Assembly (NCBI GenBank): GCA_022845895.1
Contig: AP025573.1
Location: 2,700,501 to 2,764,500 of the forward strand
Direction of reading: 5' to 3'
DNA length: 64,000 nucleotides
DNA from: Lachnospiraceae bacterium
Lineage (GTDB): Bacteria > Bacillota > Clostridia > Lachnospirales > Lachnospiraceae
Shown here piece by piece: positions 59,516 through 64,000 of the stretch; the first letter of the stretch is position 1; each line of letters starts with the position of its first letter. Made by a program: the position numbers and the translations under genes. Under the pieces are notes generated by a model. It was given only the letters and a program-made list of their open reading frames with translations, made no database searches and was not told where the DNA came from.

Positions 59516-60262
59516 TTAGCGTGCACCAAAATCGCGTACCGCTTTCTCCGCAGCCGGACATTCCCGCACTTCCTGAGCCGCATTTTGCAGCCGTGCCAGG
59601 ACAGAAACAGCCGGTCCTCTCTGACACAGGTATTCCTGGCTGTCTCGGATTCCGGCAATATTTTCACGAATATCCATATCCACGTCGAACACATCCGAAA
59701 CTGGCAAAAGCCAACGGTCTGCAAAGTATTTCAAAGGATTCTCAAGCGCCAGCACATCATCCAGCATTTCATCCCCGAACTCAAACTTTGTTGTCAGATA
59801 GGAATACGCCTCCTGCATGGCTGTAATTTCAGCAGCTTTTTCAATTAAGGATTCCTTATCCTTTGACATAAGGCTTTCCCGGTAGGCAAAGTAATTCTGT
59901 CCCAGTCGTTTCATCAGGAGCGTATATTTGTCCTGTGCGGAAGGCTCGCTTGTGAAATGTTCAAATTTTTGCTCTGCATCAATTTCTTTGAGAAGATCGC
60001 AGATCGGGAAACTGTGTTCATGGTTATTTTCTTCCCAGCACCATCGGGCTACATCCAACGGGTCCTGAAAAGAAAGAAGTGCCTCTACTTCCGCCGGAGT
60101 AAATACATGCTCAACCTTCAGATAATAGTGGAGTTCCGAAAATCCCTGCAACTCGTAAATGCTGCCGATGTTCTGTGCATCCAGCATATCCGCATGAACC
60201 TTCAAACACTCGTCCAGCCGTTCCATAAGCAGCCGCTTTGCATCTTGTTCTATCAAAATCAC
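59516..60262 (-). CDS. DUF3848-like ICE protein, 248 aa
   Basis: The first half (ELQGFSELHYYLKVEHVFTP, AEVEALLSFQDPLDVARWCW) and second half (DKYTLLMKRLGQNYFAYRES, ITAMQEAYSYLTTKFEFGDE) resemble DUF3849 and DUF3848 modules that occur together in Tn1549-type ICEs. Acidic, helical, no signal. Start is GTG 60262 overlapping the methylase stop, or TTG 60256, which is better spaced from AAAGGGG. Function unknown. Confidence 0.7.
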   Translation of the reverse strand: MILIEQDAKRLLMERLDECLKVHADMLDAQNIGSIYELQGFSELHYYLKVEHVFTPAEVEALLSFQDPLDVARWCWEENNHEHSFPICDLLKEIDAEQKFEHFTSEPSAQDKYTLLMKRLGQNYFAYRESLMSKDKESLIEKAAEITAMQEAYSYLTTKFEFGDEMLDDVLALENPLKYFADRWLLPVSDVFDVDMDIRENIAGIRDSQEYLCQRGPAVSVLARLQNAAQEVRECPAAEKAVRDFGAR

Positions 60263-60816
60263 CCCTTTCGCTCCGGCATAGTCAGCGTACAGTTCACTTC
60301 ATTGCCCCATACATCCCAGCCGGGAGTCTTTTGTCTTGCAAACAGTTCCACTCTGGGCTGATCGCCCATGAGTTTTACGATCTTATCCCGCACCTCGTCC
60401 GGTTTCTTGCTGTGCTGCTCAATATGGGAGATCACAAACTGATGGATTCCCGCACACTGGCGTTTCGGACGGCCTCTGGTTGCCAGCAGGCAGACCTCCG
60501 CGTTTGAGCGGGTCCAAAAGCCCATGCCATAAAACCAGCTATCCGCTTTCCGGTTCTGTTTGAGCCATAGAAAAGCCAGCGTTTTATATTTGAACCCCCA
60601 GGCGTCGATCACCCGGAAGGCTTCATTGAGCTGTGGGAAGGTCGCCCACAGAAAGAGGGCGCTGTCTTTTGCGGCAAGTTCCGATACCGGCAGGGCACAG
60701 ATTTCTTCAATGCTCATTGTGGGGTAATGGTTTTCCGCAACGCCGCTTCCATGTTTCCTGTCATAATGCCAGGGCGGATCGGCATAGATAATGCCGTACT
60801 GTTTCGTTTCCGGCAT
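60259..60816 (-). CDS. MT-A70-family adenine methyltransferase
   Basis: 185 residues. MT-A70 marks: IIYADPPWHYDRK with the catalytic DPPW, ALFLWATFPQLNEAFRVIDA, WGFKYKTLAFLWLKQNRK, TRSNAEVCLLATRGRPKRQ. Transfers methyl from SAM to N6 of adenine in DNA (or RNA). It is an orphan: no cognate nuclease is near, so protection of ICE DNA from host restriction on entry is the likely role. It overlaps its neighbours by 1 and 4 bases. Confidence 0.92.
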   Translation of the reverse strand: MPETKQYGIIYADPPWHYDRKHGSGVAENHYPTMSIEEICALPVSELAAKDSALFLWATFPQLNEAFRVIDAWGFKYKTLAFLWLKQNRKADSWFYGMGFWTRSNAEVCLLATRGRPKRQCAGIHQFVISHIEQHSKKPDEVRDKIVKLMGDQPRVELFARQKTPGWDVWGNEVNCTLTMPERKG

Positions 60817-61268
60817 TAGCGAGCCTGCTCATTCTTAGATGGGGCAGGTTTAGTCGGCTGTTCTTTGACCTTACCGGCATTTTCCTTCAATGCACCGGTC
60901 AGGGAAGGCTTTTCCGCAGCTCCCTTTGTTGCTTCAAGAGTTGCCTGCAAATTTTCAATAGCCTGCCCGTACCCATCGATCAGGGCATCGTTGAGCTGCT
61001 TGCGGAACTCTGCCGTAACCGGCCAGCAGACATCTTTCCAGTTGCCTCCCTTATCCTGGGTTGCGGGCATATTGACATACAGCCCCTTTTCACTGGAACA
61101 GATACGGAAACCGTCAATCTTAAAGCATCCGCCAATCGTAACATTGGCAAACGCCAGCAGGTTTCCCATTGGGGCGATTGGACGCACGCGGACATCCAGC
61201 TTCATGCCGTTTGCCATTTCCGGCGTCTGTGTCTCCGGCGCCATTTTTTCTGTATTGGTTTTACTCAT
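60816..61268 (-). CDS. SpoVG-domain ICE protein
   Basis: 150 residues. SpoVG-like core LDVRVRPIAPMGNLLAFANV, TIGGCFKIDGFRICSSEKGL, YVNMPATQDKGGNWKDVCWP, VTAEFRKQLNDALIDGYGQA; disordered Lys/Pro tail. SpoVG proteins bind RNA/DNA; ICE versions sit in the transfer operon and may regulate it. AGGAGG precedes the ATG. Confidence 0.9.
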   Translation of the reverse strand: MSKTNTEKMAPETQTPEMANGMKLDVRVRPIAPMGNLLAFANVTIGGCFKIDGFRICSSEKGLYVNMPATQDKGGNWKDVCWPVTAEFRKQLNDALIDGYGQAIENLQATLEATKGAAEKPSLTGALKENAGKVKEQPTKPAPSKNEQAR

Positions 61269-61306
61269 ATATAAAATCCTCCTTTTTAGAATTGGTTTTG
61301 TTCATG

Positions 61307-62170
61307 CTATCTTGCATTAAATATGGATTTGGATAACGAACCTGTCTTAAACAGGGCAAAGGCCAGCAGCACCGTATAACCCGCCGTTCCCCAGATCGCG
61401 CCGTGCACATCGCCGGACGATGGGATAGACTGGACCAGCACTGCATAAATGGCAACACAGATCAGGATCAAAAAACCCTGAAAACCCAGGGCAAAAAGGG
61501 AACGCAGATACCCAGTTCCCATTTGTCCCCATTCCCGGTTTGCCATTGTGGAAAACGGGATCGGTGCAAGGCTCACGGTTAAATAAATCTCGATCATACG
61601 GCCATATACAATGACAAAGATCACGATGGACAGTACCCACATACACAGATTGATGATGTTGGTTTCCAGCCACAGTCCAATCAGTTCCCACATTCCCATT
61701 GCTTCAAGCTGGGTTTCCAGATCAGACAACGCCGCCTGCACATCCAGGTTCCCGTTTATGACACCGGCACTTTGCGACACCACATTTTGGGCCACATCAA
61801 AGACCGCCATCACAATCGTAAAACAGTTGGTGAGCAGGTAAGTGGCAACAAAAGTCTTGAAAATCCACTTGAAGATGTTGAATGTATCGAATTCGTGCAT
61901 GTTGTTCTTTTCGAGAATCATCTGGATCAGTTCATACACAAGAACAAAGGTAAGGATCATGCCCGCAATGGGAATGACGACGGTTTCCGAAAGATTCTGG
62001 ATCATGGAAAACACGCCGCCATTCCAGCCCTGCGGGGTCTGTCCTACCTGATTTGCCACATCCGCAACCTGGTTGTTGACGGAGTTGAAAATACTGGTGT
62101 ACTGTCCGGTGATCGCATCGATCAGGCCCTCTTTAATCCAGTCTGTTATCCATTCAAACAGACTGCCCAT
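61307..62170 (-). CDS. VirB6/TrbL-like polytopic channel protein
   Basis: 287 residues, six or so membrane helices: VIPIAGMILTFVLVYELIQM, FVATYLLTNCFTIVMAVFDV, LCMWVLSIVIFVIVYGRMIE, then VSLAPIPFSTMANREWGQMG and LFALGFQGFLILICVAIYAV. This is the conserved TrbL/VirB6-type component of Tn1549-like systems, forming the inner membrane part of the channel with PrgI and VirB4. Confidence 0.9.
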   Translation of the reverse strand: MGSLFEWITDWIKEGLIDAITGQYTSIFNSVNNQVADVANQVGQTPQGWNGGVFSMIQNLSETVVIPIAGMILTFVLVYELIQMILEKNNMHEFDTFNIFKWIFKTFVATYLLTNCFTIVMAVFDVAQNVVSQSAGVINGNLDVQAALSDLETQLEAMGMWELIGLWLETNIINLCMWVLSIVIFVIVYGRMIEIYLTVSLAPIPFSTMANREWGQMGTGYLRSLFALGFQGFLILICVAIYAVLVQSIPSSGDVHGAIWGTAGYTVLLAFALFKTGSLSKSIFNAR

Positions 62171-62180
62171 AAGTCAGCCC

Positions 62181-62396
62181 TTAACCGAACAGGCCGGAAA
62201 GCAGCGGGATCAGCGTTGCACCAACCAGAGCGATACCTCCGCCTGCCATAAGCTGCTTGATCCCCTGGGATTTTGCACCTGGGTTATCATTTCCGTAACC
62301 TTCGAGAAGGTTTACAACACCCCATGCGCCCAGACCTGCGCCCAGGGCGATCACAAGGATCTTCAAAGTATCAATCGCGCTTGCAAAAAATGCCAT
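62181..62396 (-). CDS. Maff2-family small membrane protein
   Basis: 71 residues, two hydrophobic helices (IDTLKILVIALGAGLGAWGV, MAGGGIALVGATLIPLLSGL) separated by GYGNDNPGAKSQGIKQ. Maff2 proteins resemble VirB2-type pilin subunits by size and place next to VirB6/VirD4. GGAGG before the ATG. Confidence 0.9.
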   Translation of the reverse strand: MAFFASAIDTLKILVIALGAGLGAWGVVNLLEGYGNDNPGAKSQGIKQLMAGGGIALVGATLIPLLSGLFG

Positions 62397-62455
62397 AATG
62401 TTCCTCCTTTAATTTCAGAAATTTTAATTTGTGATATGGCCGTATCAGGCCGGAA

Positions 62456-62512
62456 ACAAAAAAAGCCGCCGCACTGTTTTTAGAAAAAATCTGTTTCAAA
62501 CAGCACGGCGGC
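62456..62512 (-). terminator. Long hairpin terminator upstream of Maff2
   Basis: Minus strand GCCGCCGTGCTGTTT pairs with AAACAGTGCGGCGGC over a 17-base loop, followed by TTTTTTTG. It may limit how much VirD4 transcription passes into Maff2 and the channel genes. Confidence 0.8.
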
Positions 62513-62595
62513 ATGGGGCAGGAAAAATCCTGCGGTTATTTACTTTTCAGGGAGAATCACGAATCCTCAAAAAATCCTCCTTTCATCGTGACAAA

Positions 62596-62635
62596 AACAA
62601 AGCCTGCCAGGGCGTCATGCTTTGACAGGCAGGAA
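62596..62635 (-). terminator. Hairpin directly after the VirD4 stop
   Basis: Minus strand CCTGCCTGTCA pairs with TGGCAGG (62606-62633 region), followed by CTTTGTTTTTG. A second, weaker terminator or processing hairpin in tandem with 62456-62512. Confidence 0.55.
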
Positions 62636-62640
62636 CAACT

Positions 62641-64000
62641 TTATAAAGTCTGGGAAGCCAGATCTTCGGCTGTGACTTCATAATTGCGGTATCGTTCACC
62701 GGGACGCATCGGCATCCGGGTAGAAAGAAACTTTTCGATATTAAAAGCGTTCTTCTCATTAAAATCGGAAAGCAGTTTGTAATTTGGGTGTTTGGTTATA
62801 TCGTATTTCCGGGAGAGGAACGGCCGCACACCCCTGATCTGCAACAGACATTTACCCCCGTCCATGACTGCCAGTTCATCCACCGACATCAGATCCTTTC
62901 CCAGCTTTTGAAAATTTTGTCCGTGGGATTCCTGATTGCCCTTTGTGACACTGGTGTTATACAGGTCGATGGTCTCTTTCCCCAATAGGGAGTTCCAGCT
63001 TTTTAAGGTGGTTTCTTCTTTGCCTCCTAAGAAAAGGGAGGCGTCACAGTTACCGATGATGGTGTCCATGTTGTCTTTATACAGGGCTTTGAGTTGGCTT
63101 TGCGCCTGCAGCACCAGGCAGGCAGAGATCTCACGGCTTCGGATGGTCGCCATAAGACGCTCCAGGTTCGGGATCTGCCCGATATTTGCCGCCTCGTCGA
63201 TCAGGCAGCGCACATGGATGGGAAGCCTTCCACCATATACATCATCCGCCCGCTCACACAAGCGGTTAAACAAAATGGAATAGATCAGACTGATCAAAAA
63301 TGCAAAGGTCCCGTCCGTGTCACTCATAATAAGGAAAAGAGCAGTCCGTTCATCTCCCAGCATATCCAGATCCAGTTCGTCATACATGGTAATTTCCCTG
63401 ACTTCTTTAATGTCAAAAGGAGCCAGTCTGGAAGCACAGGAAATAAGGATCGACTTGGCTGTTTTTCCGGCAGCGAGCTTATATTTCTTATATTGACGCA
63501 GGGCAAAATGATCCGGGTCTTTCTGTTCCAGCGCGTCAAAGAGAAGGTCAACGGCATTTTTGAACGACTCATCATCCTCACGGACTTCCATTGCGTTCAG
63601 CATTTCTACCAGTGTGGCAAAATTCTGTTCGTTTACCGGAGCTTCATAGTAGATATATCCGATCAGTGCCGTATAAAGCAAGGTTTCTGCTTTGACCCAG
63701 AAATCGTCTCCGGCTTTTCCTTCGCCTTTGGTATTGGCGATCAGGGTAGTGACGATCTTCAGAATATCTTTCTCGGAATGAATGTAGGCGAATGGGTTAA
63801 AGTGCATACTTTTCTGAAAATTGATCGTATTGAATACCCGTATTTTATAGGGCTCATAGATGATCTTTCCTTTTTCATTACGCATAGGCTTTCCGTCCTT
63901 GTCCAGCTTTGGTGTGCCTCGCTGCAACATCTTTCCGCATTCCACAAGGACTGTACCTTTCGGATCGGTGACGACGTAGGAACTGTGCATTTGCATCAGA
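62641..64000 (-). CDS. virD4: VirD4/TraG coupling ATPase (N-terminus outside window)
   Basis: At least 452 residues; the frame is open to the window edge. The visible part starts after the Walker A region with SSYVVTDPKGTVLVECGKML, then FNPFAYIHSEKDILKIVTTL, LIDEAANIGQIPNLERLMAT (Walker B and TraG signature) and ACLVLQAQSQLKALYKDNMD. The in-frame Met near 63996 is internal. Couples the relaxase-DNA complex to the type IV channel. The C-terminal end matches Tn1549-like TraG. Confidence 0.95.
   Translation of the reverse strand, partial: LMQMHSSYVVTDPKGTVLVECGKMLQRGTPKLDKDGKPMRNEKGKIIYEPYKIRVFNTINFQKSMHFNPFAYIHSEKDILKIVTTLIANTKGEGKAGDDFWVKAETLLYTALIGYIYYEAPVNEQNFATLVEMLNAMEVREDDESFKNAVDLLFDALEQKDPDHFALRQYKKYKLAAGKTAKSILISCASRLAPFDIKEVREITMYDELDLDMLGDERTALFLIMSDTDGTFAFLISLIYSILFNRLCERADDVYGGRLPIHVRCLIDEAANIGQIPNLERLMATIRSREISACLVLQAQSQLKALYKDNMDTIIGNCDASLFLGGKEETTLKSWNSLLGKETIDLYNTSVTKGNQESHGQNFQKLGKDLMSVDELAVMDGGKCLLQIRGVRPFLSRKYDITKHPNYKLLSDFNEKNAFNIEKFLSTRMPMRPGERYRNYEVTAEDLASQTL

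Larger units (their letters stand above)
15950..64000. mobile_element. Tn1549/CTn-like integrative and conjugative element (right end outside window)
   Basis: Everything from the junction to the window end belongs to one ICE: tandem serine recombinases at the end, relaxase with MobC, topoisomerase III, and a conserved transfer block of VirD4, Maff2, VirB6/TrbL-like, SpoVG-like, PrgI, VirB4, CD1108-type hydrolase, DUF4315, CD1107 and a sortase-linked adhesin. Cargo lies between recombinases and relaxase (22686-34474). Size is at least 48 kb. Insertion has split a host FGGY kinase gene. Almost all genes are on the minus strand. Confidence 0.92.

Overview
The window looks like chromosomal DNA of an anaerobic gut Firmicute, most likely a Lachnospiraceae-type clostridium. 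This is inferred from strong AGGAGG-type ribosome sites, moderate GC, the bacterial microcompartment (BMC) gene types and a Tn1549/CTn-like integrative conjugative element (ICE). The species cannot be named from sequence alone. No rRNA, tRNA or CRISPR array was seen.

Region 1 (1-4192) is host chromosome, all on the minus strand: a secreted glucosaminidase-type hydrolase cut by the window edge and starting at TTG, a zinc-ribbon membrane protein, a Nudix hydrolase and an unrecognised 439-aa protein.

Region 2 (4275-15950) is a metabolic BMC locus read right to left. Its shell genes are three EutN/CcmL pentamers, two BMC-H and one PduT-like BMC-T that keeps the FeS-ligating Cys38. Its enzymes are DeoC-type aldolase, triosephosphate isomerase, CoA-acylating aldehyde dehydrogenase, phosphotransacetylase, a PduS/RnfC-like electron-transfer protein and a GatD-like polyol dehydrogenase, plus one unrecognised protein. 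This fits a sugar-phosphate-utilising (SPU) type compartment: aldolase cleavage gives acetaldehyde and glyceraldehyde-3-P; acetaldehyde goes to acetyl-CoA and acetyl-P; the triose-P is isomerised to DHAP; electrons may leave through PduS/PduT. The isomerase and the aldolase both have N-terminal amphipathic extensions resembling encapsulation peptides, and the aldolase also ends in a ferredoxin-like four-cysteine motif. A good sigma-A promoter with dyad operators (13839-13947) precedes this operon. A second polyol dehydrogenase and an FGGY kinase lie upstream; the kinase lacks its N-terminal part because the ICE inserted in it.

Region 3 (about 15950 to beyond 64000) is the ICE. Reading inward from its left end: a terminator, three tandem large serine recombinases, a DUF6870-like gene, an element sigma factor; then cargo consisting of a winged-helix regulator, a SAM methyltransferase, a frameshifted ATC-hydrolase pseudogene and a TetR-controlled transport operon (two ECF importers around an IrtAB/YbtPQ-like ABC pair). 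The mobilisation and conjugation backbone follows: a repeat-rich oriT candidate, MOBP-like relaxase, MobC, element proteins, topoisomerase III, SLOG protein, an Xre regulator (the only plus-strand gene), dUTPase/ThyX/NMAD-like nucleotide genes, an AbiE toxin-antitoxin pair with two operators, a giant thioester/Cna-B adhesin fused to its own class B sortase, CD1107, DUF4315, a CD1108 M23+NlpC/P60 hydrolase, VirB4, PrgI, MT-A70 methylase, SpoVG-like, VirB6/TrbL-like, Maff2 and VirD4 (cut by the window edge).

The most notable items are the DeoC/TIM compartment, the single-chain adhesin-sortase, the apparent ATT start codons of two adjacent genes, and the interruption of the compartment-linked kinase by the ICE.
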